A stretch of 64,000 nucleotides of DNA from Candidatus Polarisedimenticolia bacterium (GTDB lineage Bacteria; Acidobacteriota; Polarisedimenticolia; Gp22-AA2). A program made the position numbers and the translations under genes. Below the pieces are notes generated by a model that saw only the letters and a program-made list of their open reading frames with translations, did not search any database and was not told the origin of the DNA. The DNA lies in assembly GCA_036001465.1 (NCBI GenBank), contig DASYUH010000109.1, positions 1 to 64,000 on the forward strand, given 5' to 3'. The stretch's first letter is position 1, and each line of letters begins with the position of its first letter. Of the stretch, positions 1 through 11,000 are shown one piece after another.

Positions 1-161
1 GCACGGTGCGCGGCATTCTCGAGCAGTTCGGCTGGGAGACCGAAGACATGGGGAAGGCCGAAGCGGCGCGCGCCATCGAGCCGCTCTGCATCCTCTGGTG
101 CATCCCCGGCTTCCTGAGGAACGACTGGACGCACGCCTTCAGGCTGTTGCATCAGGGGTAG
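1..161 (+). CDS. C-terminal fragment of an NAD(P)-binding (F420-reductase-like) oxidoreductase
   Basis: Reading from base 3, the window opens inside a coding frame of 52 residues that ends at TAG 159-161. The visible piece runs through FGWETEDMG, ARAIEPLCILWCIPGF and a final HAFRLLHQG. These motifs are typical of the extreme C-terminus of short NAD(P)-binding proteins related to NADPH:F420 oxidoreductases, which bind dinucleotide through an N-terminal Rossmann fold that lies outside this window. The substrate cannot be inferred from the tail. The gene is on the opposite strand from the methyltransferase and NRPS genes and its link to them is unknown. The family call comes from recognising the C-terminal motifs only. 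Confidence 0.55.
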   Translation, partial: TVRGILEQFGWETEDMGKAEAARAIEPLCILWCIPGFLRNDWTHAFRLLHQG

Positions 162-217
162 GCGGTCCTCGGTCATCGGGAAGAGGCATGAGACTGTAGA
201 CCTGCGCGGCGGAGGCG

Positions 218-880
218 ATGCAACTCGCGCTCTTCATCGGGCTGGCCACTCTGTACGTCGGCCTCTCGCTGGCGCTCGGGGCGCTGTCTCCCTGGAAATA
301 CGAGTTCGGCATTCTGTATTGGTTTCTCGTCCCGACCGTGGGCTTGACTTGCGGCGCCATGGCGATTGCCCAGCTCGTCCAACGATTCGCACCGATCCCC
401 TGGATCGCCGAGCGGGGCTTCGGCTTCCCGCCGCGCCGCGTCCACCTTTCCTGGAGGGCCGCTGTCCGCGGCCCCTCCATTCTTCCGGTGCTGTTCTTCC
501 CGTGGTACCTGGTTTCGTTGACCTGGCAAGCTGGTGATGGCGGTGCCCGGTCCATTGCGGTCGGTATCGTGGCGCTCGCCCTTCTCGCAGTTGCTCTCTC
601 GATACGCAAACTCCGTCGTGAGATTCGGCTTCTCCGGGGTGGCGCCGTGGCCATGGCGCTCATCGAACATCGAACGAGCACGGGTGAGGATCCATGGGAG
701 GCGATCCGGTATCACTTCATGACGACCCATGGAGTGGCCGTCTCGGGCCGTGCCTACGACCGGGGGTACTGCGTGAGTGAGGGCTCGATCGTTCCTGTGT
801 TCTACAACCCGAATCGACCCAAGGATCACATTGCCGCCTGCGCGTGCTGGCTCGAGGCTGACCTAGCCCGGCTTGGGTGA
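218..880 (+). CDS. Membrane protein with four predicted TM segments and a DUF3592-like soluble tail
   Basis: The product has 220 residues. Four hydrophobic stretches are visible at about residues 2-24, 33-55, 88-105 and 112-130. A soluble C-terminal half follows, with EAIRYHFMTTHGVAV and VPVFYNPNRP. The pattern of a beta-rich tail ending in V-x-V-x-Y-x-P-x-x-P resembles DUF3592-type membrane proteins, whose function is unknown. The start is the ATG at 218, preceded by GGAGG at 211-215, which is closer than usual. An upstream ATG at 188 meets a stop after three codons. The gene lies 56 bp after the oxidoreductase tail and is convergent with the methyltransferase. No catalytic motif is visible. 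Confidence 0.6.
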   Translation: MQLALFIGLATLYVGLSLALGALSPWKYEFGILYWFLVPTVGLTCGAMAIAQLVQRFAPIPWIAERGFGFPPRRVHLSWRAAVRGPSILPVLFFPWYLVSLTWQAGDGGARSIAVGIVALALLAVALSIRKLRREIRLLRGGAVAMALIEHRTSTGEDPWEAIRYHFMTTHGVAVSGRAYDRGYCVSEGSIVPVFYNPNRPKDHIAACACWLEADLARLG

Positions 881-894
881 GACGCCCCGGACGC

Positions 895-1740
895 TCAATG
901 CCCTGGTGGTGAACATCGCGGGCGCAGCCGGGAAAGAATGACATGATCGGTCGAATGCGGCCCGAACGGCTCACGCTTGAAGGAGCCCCAGTAGCTGACG
1001 ATCTCGAAGCCCTGGCTTTCGAGAAGGGCCTCCAGCTCGGGACGTGAGTAGAGATGGAACACAAGGCGCGTGCGCCACTCGCCGACCGGCGTGCCGCGTG
1101 CGTCCTTGACCTGCCACTTGTACCTCACCTCGATCATCCCTGAATCGGTCCGTGGTCGGGTGCTGACGCTGCGAACCACGAGCCGGCCCGTGGACAGGGG
1201 TCGCACGATGACACCGGCCTCCTCGCAAGGGTGGGAGAGCAGATCGGGTCCGGGGTTGACGACATCGAAGCACAACCGTCCGGCGGGCTCAAGGTGCCGG
1301 GCCACGTTGCGCAGCCACGCCCGCCGGTCGCCGGGCCGGAGCAGGTGCTGGGCGACTCGAAACGGGGCCGTCACCAAGCCGTAACGCCCGCCGATGTGCG
1401 TGCTCCGGATGTCCCCCTGAGACACACGGGTCCTCCGCCTGACCCGGGGCGGCTCCAGACGCAGCTTCCCCCGAAGCACCCGCAGCATGGCGGGCGAGGC
1501 GTCTATGCCATGGATGGCGATCCCGAAGCGCGCGATCGGCAGAAGGTTCCGACCGCTTCCGCATCCCATCTCCAGGACCGGTTCGCCCAGTTCCTTCGCG
1601 ATGGACGAATAGAAGGCGATGTCGTCCACGGAGCCCGCAGCCTTGTAATCGGCGTCATAGAAGCGCGCCATCAGGGCGTACGGATCGAGACCGGCGGCCT
1701 GTGTATCGCGTTTGCCGCTCATGAGGGAGCCGGGTCGCAT
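895..1740 (-). CDS. Class I SAM-dependent methyltransferase
   Basis: The product has 281 residues. Motif I of the Rossmann-like SAM fold is clear (VLEMGCGSGRNLLPIARFG, about residues 55-73), followed by the acidic end of beta 2 (GIDASPAML) and GRLCFDVVNPG further on. An N-terminal YALMARFYDADY is typical of the Methyltransf_25/UbiE-like group that often methylates small molecules. The acceptor is unknown. The gene is transcribed in the same direction as the NRPS genes and divergently from mbtH (128 bp apart), so it could tailor the peptide, but this is inference from position. Two starts are possible, ATG at 1740 or ATG at 1722; neither has a good Shine-Dalgarno sequence. Confidence 0.8.
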   Translation of the reverse strand: MRPGSLMSGKRDTQAAGLDPYALMARFYDADYKAAGSVDDIAFYSSIAKELGEPVLEMGCGSGRNLLPIARFGIAIHGIDASPAMLRVLRGKLRLEPPRVRRRTRVSQGDIRSTHIGGRYGLVTAPFRVAQHLLRPGDRRAWLRNVARHLEPAGRLCFDVVNPGPDLLSHPCEEAGVIVRPLSTGRLVVRSVSTRPRTDSGMIEVRYKWQVKDARGTPVGEWRTRLVFHLYSRPELEALLESQGFEIVSYWGSFKREPFGPHSTDHVILSRLRPRCSPPGH

Positions 1741-1868
1741 CTAAAATACCGCGAACGCGCCCCCGGGCACAAGACGGGACCACGAGGAGGCCCGCGAGGC
1801 CACGGGACCATCACACTCTCGGCGACGGCGCGGCGCCGATCGGCTAATATTCCTGCCGGGAGGACGTC

Positions 1869-2090
1869 ATGGGCGCCGACGAGAAGGACGAGGACCTGTA
1901 CAGGGTGGTGGTGAACCACGAGGAGCAGTATTCGATCTGGCCGCTGGAGAAGGAGAACGCGCCGGGCTGGCGGGACGCCGGCAAGACCGGGACGAAACCG
2001 GAGTGCCTGGCGTACATCAAGGAAGTGTGGACGGACATGAGGCCGAAGAGTCTGCGCGAGAGGATGGAGCAGGGGAAGGGGCGGGCCTGA
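1869..2090 (+). CDS. mbtH: MbtH-like NRPS accessory protein
   Basis: The product has 73 residues, the normal size for the family. The family signature is visible as [13 protein letters not shown] (about residues 12-24), then APGWRDAG, and [11 protein letters not shown] at the end. MbtH-like proteins bind and stabilise NRPS adenylation domains and are often needed for their activity, so the likely partners are the six A domains encoded next door. The ATG at 1869 has GGGAGGA at 1858-1864. A TAATAT at 1845-1850 could be a -10 element. Unusually, the gene is on the strand opposite to the synthetases, and its last 74 bp are antisense to the end of the second NRPS gene. Confidence 0.93.
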   Translation: MGADEKDEDLYRVVVNHEEQYSIWPLEKENAPGWRDAGKTGTKPECLAYIKEVWTDMRPKSLRERMEQGKGRA

Positions 2091-5000
2091 TCGCGGCCGA
2101 AGCCGCGTCCTGCAACCTGGCCCGGAGCCTTTCGGCCAGAACCTGGACGTGCGGCTCGCGGACCATCGAATAATGGTCGCCGGGCACCTCGAGAACGTCC
2201 ACTCCTCCCAGGGCCAGCGCCCGCCAGCCGTACGCCGGGTCGGGGCCGGTCCGCTGCGCCTGCGCAGCGCGGAACAGGGTCGCCCGCCCTGGATAACTTC
2301 CGGGCAGGTAGCCGCGCAGCGCCCGCAGATTGGCCCGCAGGACCTCGACCAGCCGGCGGACTTCCTCCAGGCCGATCTCCGGCGGCAGGAGCCCCTGCGC
2401 CTTCGCCCGCTCGAGGATCCGATCGAGCCGGCCGTCGGACTCCGGCAGGCGGGAGTCGTCACCCGGTGCCGGACTCTCGAGGCCCCCCGAGACGCCTCCC
2501 AGCTCGCGCGCCAGCATGGCGACGAGGGTCGCGCCGTCCACCGGGCTGGCGGACGCCGGCAGCGATCCGGGAGCGTGGCTGTCGATGAGGGCGAGGAGGG
2601 CCACCGGCTCCCTCTGCGCGGCCAGCCGGCAGGCCATCTCGTATGCCACCACCCCGCCGAATGACCAGCCTCCGAGCGCGTAAGGCCCGCGCGGCCGCTG
2701 CTCGCGCAGGGCCGCCAGGTAGCGCTCCGCCAGCGCCTCGACGGTGGACTGCGGGTTCGTGTCGACCCGCAGCCCCGGTGCTTCGAGGGCGAAGAACGGA
2801 CGGTCGGCTCCCAGCCGCGCGGCCAGGGCGCCATAGCACAGCACCGTCCCTCCGATCGGGTGGACGCAGTAGAAGGGCAGCTTCGATCCGCCGGCCGCGA
2901 GCGCCACGAGGGGCGGCCGGGCGGCCGGCGCGGTCTCGCTCCTCAGGGCGTCGGCCAGGTTGGCGATCGTGCCGCCGCGGAACAGGATCGACAGCGGCAG
3001 GCTCCTGCCGAACTCGCTCTCGACGCGTGCCATGAGGCGCACGGTGAGCATCGAGTGCCCGCCGAGATCGAAGAACGATTCGTCGACGCCGACGGGACGG
3101 ACGCTCAGGACCTCCTCCCAGATCGCCGCGAGACGCCGCTCGACGTCGTCGCGCGGTGGCGCGGGCGCGGACGCGCGCCCCGCCGGGCGGGCGACAGCAG
3201 CCGGGGCCGTTGCCTCGACCCCGATCGGCCTCGCCTGGAGAGCGCGGCGATCGATCTTCCCATTGGCCGTCAGCGGCAGCGACTCAAGCGCCACGATCGC
3301 CGAGGGCACCATGTGCGGCGGCAGCTTCTGCTTCAGGAAGGACCGCAGGTCGCCCGCCAGCACGACCTCCCCCGGCTCCGGCACGACGAAGGCGACGAGC
3401 CGCCGGTCGCCCGGCACCGGCTCCTGGACGACGACCGCGCTCGTCTGCACGTACATGTGCTGCGCCAGGACCGCCTCGATCTCCCCCGGCTCGATGCGGT
3501 AGCCGCGCAACTTGACCTGGTCGTCGCTCCTTCCCAGGAACTCGAGATTCCCGTCCGGCAGGAAGCGCGCCGCATCACCCGTCCTGTACAGCCGCGCGCC
3601 CGGCTCGCCGCCGAACGGATCGGGAACGAAGACGGCGGCGCTCAGATCGGGGCGGCGCAGGTAGCCCGCGGCCACGCCCTCGCCGCCGATGTAAAGCTCC
3701 CCCGCCACCCCCGCCGGGACCGGGTCCAGGTTCCGGTCGAGGAGGTAGACGCGCGTCCCCGGGATCGGGCGGCCGATCGGCACGCGAGGCGGCGCGCTCC
3801 CCGCTCCCGTCAGGGACGCGCCGCACTCATGGACCGTGCTCCAGACCGTCCCCTCCGTGGGTCCGTACTCGTTGAAGAGCGCCGCGCCCGGCGCCAGCTC
3901 GCGATGCCTCTCGACGAGATCGGGCGGACAGGTCTCGCCCGCGACGATGACGGTCCGCAGCGGCGCCAGGTCCTCCGGCCGCGCCTGCGCCAGGACGTAG
4001 GCGTACAGCGACGGAACGCTCAGCCAGTGCGACGGTCGCTGTCGCGCGATCCATTCGAGGAGCAGCCGGGGATCCTCGTGGAAATCCTGAGGCGGCAGGA
4101 CGAGCGTCCCGCCGGAAGAGAGTGTCCAGAAGATCCCCGCCACCGAGCTATCGAAAGCGAATGATGGGAGCAGGATGAAGCCGGTCACCGGGTCCCGATA
4201 GAACCTCAGGCGCGCGGCCGTGGAGTGCTCCAGGTTGGCGTGCGTCACCAGGACCCCCTTCGGCCGCCCGGTCGATCCCGACGTGTAGATCACGTAGGCC
4301 GGATCGTGCGGGCCGGGGCGACGGCCCGCGGGCCCCGCGCCCGCATCGGCAGCCTCCGCGAACGGCGCGCCGGCCCGAACATCGTCCTCACCGGCGGTCC
4401 CTTCTCCCCCATCCAGGCAGACGACCCGCGGGGCGCGCAGGTGCAACGACGACTGCAGGCGTCCGTGCGTCAGCAGCAGCGGGGAGCCGATATCCTGAAG
4501 AGTGAAATCGAGCCACTCCCGCGGGTAGGACGGGTCCAGGGGAACGTAGGCGCCGCCGGCCTTCATGATCCCGAGGATCGCGACCAGGAAATCGGGCGAG
4601 CGCTCGAGGCAGACGGCGACCGGCGTCCCCGGTCCGATGCCGAGAGCCCGCAGATCGCGGGCCAGCCGGTCGGCGCGGCGATCGAGGTCCGCGTAGGTCA
4701 GCCGTGCGTCGCCCCGGACGACGGCCGGCGTCCCGGGCGAGCGGGCCGCTTGCGCCTCGAACCGGTCGAGGACCGTCCGCTCGCCGCGAGGAGACTCCTC
4801 GGCCGCCCCGCTCCAGTCCACCAGGATCGTGCGGCGCTCGGCGGGCGCGAGCAGCGGCAGGGCCGAGACGCGCCGCGCCGGGTCGTCCGCGGCCGCCCGC
4901 AGGAGCGTCTCGAGGTGCCTGGCCATTCTGGCGATCCGTTCCTCGTCGAACAGGTCGGTGCTGTACTCGAACGCGCCGGCGAGGCCGGCCACATCCTCGC

Positions 5001-8000
5001 TGAGCGACAGGGTGAGATCGAACTGCGACGTGCCCGGATCGACCTCCATGTACTGCATCGTCAGGCCGGGAAGATCGGGGACGTCCTCCGCCGGTGGCTG
5101 CAGGGCGAACATCACCTGGAACAGAGGCGCCCGGGTCAGGTCGCGGTCGGGCTGCACCGACTCGACCAGCTTCTCGAACGGCAGGTCCTGGTGCGCGTAG
5201 GCGCCGAGGGCGTCTTCCCGCGTGCGCGCCAGGAGCCGGGCGAACGACGGGTCGCCCGACAGGTCGCCGCGCAGCACGAGCGTGTTGACGAAGAAGCCGA
5301 TGAGCCCCTCGGTCTCGGCACGATCGCGCCCGGCGCTCGGCGACCCGATGAGCATCTGCTCCTGGCCGGTATAGCGGAACAGAAGCGCCTGGAAGCCCGC
5401 GAGAAGGGTCATGAACAGTGTCGTGCCCTGGCGGCGGCCGACGTCCCGGAGCGCGTCGCTCAGATCCTTCGGCAGCGCGAACGGGTGGCGCGCCCCGCGA
5501 TACGTCTGCGCCGGCGGGCGCGGCCGGTCGGCCGGCAGGTCGAGCACCGTCGGGGCGCCGGCGAGGCGCTTCTTCCAGTACTCGATCTGCCCGCGCAGGA
5601 CGTCTCCCCGCAGCCAGTCCCTCTGCCAGGCGGCGAAATCGGCGTACTGGATGTCCGGATCGGACAGAGGCGACGGGCGGCCGTCGCGGAACGCGCCGTA
5701 GATCTGCGCCAGCTCGCGTAGGAACACGTTCATCGACCAGCCGTCGCTGACGATGTGGTGCGTCGTCAGCAGAAGAACGTGGTCCTGGGCGGCCAGACGC
5801 AGGAGAGAGGCGCGCGCCAAGGGCCCCCGCTTCAGGTCGAACAGGGCGCGCGCCTCGATCGTCGCCCGCCGCCGCGCCTCCACCTCGCGCTCTGCGGCCG
5901 GCAGGCCTTCGAGCGACTCGACCGGCAGCTCCGGCTCGAGCGCCGGAACGATGACCTGCTCGGGCTCGCCCTGGACCGTCCTGAACGTCGTGCGCAGCGC
6001 CTCGTGGCGCCTGACGATCTCGTTCAGAGCGCGCCGCAGCGCGCCGATATCGAGCGGGCCGCGCAGACGCATCGCAGCCGGGAGGTTGTAGAAGGCGCAG
6101 CCGGGCTCCAGACGGTCGAGGAACCACAGACGCTGCTGGGCGAACGACAGGGGCAGGGCGCCGCCGCGCGGCCGCCGCCTCAGCGCCGGCGCCCTCCGCC
6201 CGCCGCCGGCGGAGCGGAGGCGCTCGATCGCCTGGACCATGCCCGCGACCGTGGGCGCCTCGAACAGGGCGCGCAGAGGCAGCTCGACACGGAACGCCGC
6301 GCGCAGGCGCGACACGAGCTGCGTCGCCAAGAGCGAATGACCGCCCGCCTCGAAGAAGTTGTCGTTGAGCCCGACGGCTTCGACCCCCAGGACGCGGGCC
6401 CACAGGCGCGCCAGCTTCTTCTCGTCCGGGGTGACCGGGGCGACGTAGGTCCCCTCCGCCCTCAGCCTCGACGGCCCCGGCGCCGGGAGCGCCTTGCGGT
6501 CCAGCTTGCCGTTCGGCGTCCTCGGCAGCGCCTCAAGCGGCACGAACGCCGCGGGCAGCATGTGCTCGGGCAGCTTTCCCGCCAGGTCGCGGCGGAGCTC
6601 CCGCAGCGAGAGCGACGCCGGCCCCACCTTCGGGACGACGTAGGCGACCAGCCGCCTGTCGCCGTCGGCCTCCTCCCGGACCTGGACGACCGCCTCCGCG
6701 ATCTTCGGATGGGCCGACAGGACGGCCTCGATCTCCCCCGGCTCGATCCGGAAGCCGCGGATCTTCACCTGCTGGTCGATGCGGCCCAGGAAGTATATCG
6801 TGCCGTCGGAGCGGAAGCGGCCGAGGTCGCCGGTGCGGTACATCCGCGCGCCGGGTTCGCCGGCGAACGGGTCCGGCACGAACCGCTCCGCCGTCAGGTC
6901 GGGCCGGTCGAGGTAGCCGCGGCCGGGCCCGACCCCGCCGACGACGATCTCTCCCGGCACCCAGGGCGGCACCGGGTTCCCGTCCTCGTCCAGGATGTAG
7001 ATGCGGGTGTTCGACACCGGCCGGCCGATCGGCGTCGCTCCCGTCTCCTCCCCGCGGCGGAGCCGCGCGATGGTCGAATAGACCGTCGCCTCGGACAGCC
7101 CGTAGAGATTGATCACCCGCTCGATCGTCGCCTGTTCGTGGATCCTCCGGACCAGGGCGCCCGGCAGCGCCTCGCCCGCCAGGCTCACCGTGCGCACCGA
7201 GTCCGGCACGCCGCCCAGCCGAAGAAGCTCGGCGAAGGCCGACGGCACCGTATTGACCAGCCGTACCTCGTCTCGGGCCGGGAGAGCCGGCAGGCTGAGG
7301 GCGTTCTCGGCCAGGATGAGCTTGCCGCCCCAGGACAGGGGTCCGAAGATCTCGAGGACCGACGAGTCGAAGCAGACTGAGCTGCTGGCCAGGACTCCCG
7401 ACCGATCCTCGTCGGTCAGCGTCTCGCGCGCCCAGTGCAGGAGAGAAACCGTGCTCTGGTGCTCGATCGCCGCGCCCTTGGGCCTCCCGGTCGAACCCGA
7501 GGTGTAGATGACGTAGGCGAGGTTGCCCGGCAACGCGCCGCCGGGCGGATTCTCCCCCGGCTCGCACTCGAGGGCCGCGCGGTCACGGTCCAGGCAGAGG
7601 ACGCGCGCGGCGTGCGGGGGGAAGGCCCCGAGCAGATCCTCCAGGGTGACCAGCACGGGAGCCCGCGTGTCCTCGAGCATGAACGCCAGGCGCTGCCGGG
7701 GGTAGGCGGGATCGAGAGGCACGTACGCGCCCCCCGCCTTCAGGATTCCGAGGAGGGCGACGATCAGGTCCTGCGTCCGGGGCAGGCAGACGGCCACCAG
7801 GGCCTCGGGAGCGATGCCGAGCCGTCTGAGGCGGTGCGCGACCTGATTGGCCCGGCGGTTCAGCTCGAGGTAGGTGAGGCGGACCGTCCCGTCCACGACG
7901 GCGATCGCCTCGGGAGTCCTTGCCACCTGCGCCTCGAACGGGTCGTGCACGCGTCGATCGAGCGGCCAGTCGCGGCGCGTGTCGTTCCATTCGACCAGCA

Positions 8001-11000
8001 CCCGCCGGCGCTCGTCTTCCGTCAGGGCGTCGAGTCTCTCGTGCCGGGCCGCCGGGTCCTGCGCCATCGCGGCCAGGACGCGGGCGTAGTGGTCGGCGAT
8101 CTCCTCCACCTGCTCGCGAGCGAGGTCGGCCGAGCGGTAGTCGAGAGCCACGCTCACGGTGGCGGAAGACTCGTCCAGGTTGAACTGGGCGGTCAGGGCG
8201 AAGTAGGTCTGCTCGAAGCCGTACCCGCCCCAGAGATCGACGGACCCCTGTCGATCCAGCCTCCTATAGATGTGGAAGTTCGTGTAGTTGAACGCCGCGT
8301 CGGACAGGAACTGCCCGCCGCTCAGACGCTGCAGCTCGACCATAGGGAAGCGCCGGTATGGCAGCATCTCGCGCTCGGCCTCGAACGCCCGGCGCGCCAG
8401 GTCGACCCAGGTCCCGCCCGGAAGGCGCAACCGGAACGGCAGGGTGTTGAGGAAGATCCCCAGGACCTTCTCCCCGTCCGGCTCCTCGGGACGCCCGTTG
8501 GCGATGAGACCGGTGACCACGTCCCTCCGTCCGCTGAGCAGGCTCACGACCTTCATGTGCGCCGCCAGGAGGACGCTCTTCAGCGGCACCCCTGCCGACC
8601 ACGCCAGGCGCTGCAGCGCCGCGGAGGTCTCCTGGGTCAGCGGCACGTCCACCCGGCAGACGGGGAGGGCCCCGGGGTCGCGCCGGGCCCCTTCGCGGCG
8701 CGGCAGGCGCGTGGCCGTGGCGTCGGCCACGATCCCGGCCCAGAACTCCCGCACCGCCGACGATCGCAGCGCCTCGCGCTCCAGCGCCACGAAGTCGCGG
8801 TACGAGGATCGGAGCGGTGGTCCGGGCGGCGGGGCCTGGACTTCGATGAGGGCGGAGTAGATCTCCAGGAGCTCGGTCAGGAAGGTGGCGACGCTCCAGC
8901 CGTCGAAGAACGGCTCGCTCAGGGTGAGCTGGAACCTCTCCTCGCCCAGGAGGTGCACGTGCAGGCGGACGAGCGGCGCGCGGCCCCAGTCGAACCTCCG
9001 GCGCATCTCCTCTTCGACCCAGGCGACGAGCGCCCGGTCCCGCTCCGAAGGCGACAGACGGCTCAGGTCCTCGAGGGCGATCGGGATCGCGGCCTCGCGG
9101 TGCACCAGCTGGAGCGGCTCGCTGAAGCCGGTCAGGTCGAACGACGTCCGGAGGATCGGGTGGCGGGCGACCATCCGTCGCACGGCGGTCGCCAGCCGAT
9201 CGCCCAGGAAGGGGGCCCGGATCTCGACACTGCTAACATAGATGATGTAGTCGGGGCTGTACTCGCTGTGGAAGACGAACCCTTCCTGGAGCTTCGACAG
9301 GGGGTAGGCGTCCTCCACGTCCGCGGGGAGACGCCGGCGATCCTCGGGAGGCACGAGCTCGAACGGCCCCGGGCGCCCCCCCGCCCGGGCCTCCGGAAGC
9401 GCCCGGGCCAGGTCGGACGCCAGACCGCGGATCGTCTGATGGTCGAAGATCTGCTGCAGGGAGAGATCGAGTCCCCTCTCCCCCGCCTTCACCCGCACCT
9501 GGATGCTGCGGATCGAATCGCCGCCGAGGGCGAAGAAGTTGTCGTCGATCCCGACCCTGTCCAGGCCGAGCACTTCGCACCAGACCTCGGCCAAGTGCTT
9601 TTCCTCAGGGGTGCGCGGCGCGACATAGCGATCCTCGAGATCGGGCCGGGCGCGCTCCGGCGCCGGCAGGGCGCGCCGGTCGATCTTGCCGCTCGGGGTG
9701 AGCGGCAGGGACTCCAGGTAGAGGAAGGTCCCGGGGATCATGTAGTCGGGAAGCCGTTCCATCAGGAAGACGCGCAGGGCGTCGAGACCGGGCGCCTCCG
9801 CCGCCGGCACCACGTAGGCCACGAGCCGCCTCTCGCCCGACGACTCCCGCCGGGCGACCACCACCGCCTGCCGGACGCCGGGGCAGCGGGACAGGGTCGC
9901 CTCGATCTCCCCCGGCTCGATCCGGAAGCCGCGGATCTTCACCTGGTCGTCCACCCGCCCGAGGTATTCGATCTCCCCATCCGCGCGCCGCCGCCCGAGG
10001 TCGCCGGTGAGATACAGTCGCGCGCCGGGGAGGGAGCGCGCGAGCGGCCCGCCGGCAAACGGATCGGGGACGAAGCGCTCGGCGGTCAGCTCAGGCCGAC
10101 CGAGATAGCCCCGCGCCAGCCCCTCTCCGCCGACGTAGATCTCCCCCGGCACGCCGTACGGCGCCGGCTCCATCCTCTGATCGAGCACGTGCAGGCTCAG
10201 ATCGGGAATCGGCCGGCCGATCGGGCTCGACGGACGCTCGAGGTCGGCGGCGGAGAGCGGCCGGCACGTGACGTGCACGGTCGTCTCGGTGATGCCGTAC
10301 ATGTTCACCAGGTGCGGCCGGCGATCGCCGTGTCGCTCGAACCAGGGCCGCAGGGCGGCCGGCTCGAGAGCCTCGCCGCCGAAGATGACGAGACGAAGCG
10401 CCAGGTCCGGGGCCGCCGGCGATGTCGATGCCGCCGCGTCGGCGTGCATCAGGAGGCGGAAGGCGGACGGCGTCTGGTTCAGGACGGTGACCCGCTCCTC
10501 CCGGAGCAGCCGGAGGAACGCCTCAGGCGAGCGGCTGACGAGGAACGGGACGACCACCAGCCTGCCGCCGTGCAGCAGAGCCCCCCACATCTCCCAGACG
10601 GAAAAATCGAAGGCGTACGAGTGGAACAGCGTCCAGACGTCCAGCGGCCCGAACTCGAACCAGGCGCGCGTCGCCTCGAACAGCCGGGCGACGTTCCGGT
10701 GCGTGACCACGACTCCCTTCGGCCGCCCGGTCGAGCCGGACGTGTAGATGACGTACGCCGGATGGTCCGGGAGCGCGCCTTTCGCGAGAGGCTCGGCGCT
10801 CTCCTCTTCGAGACCCGCGCCGGCCGCGTCCACGTCGATCGTCTCCACCTCGATCGTCGAGACACCCTGCCCCGCGCCCGGAGGCGGCAGCGCGTCCCGC
10901 AGGCGGCCACGCGTCAGGACGACGCGCGCCCGCGTGTCGTCCAGGATGAACGCCAGGCGATCCCGCGGGTAGGTCGGATCGAGCGGGACGTAGGCGCCGC

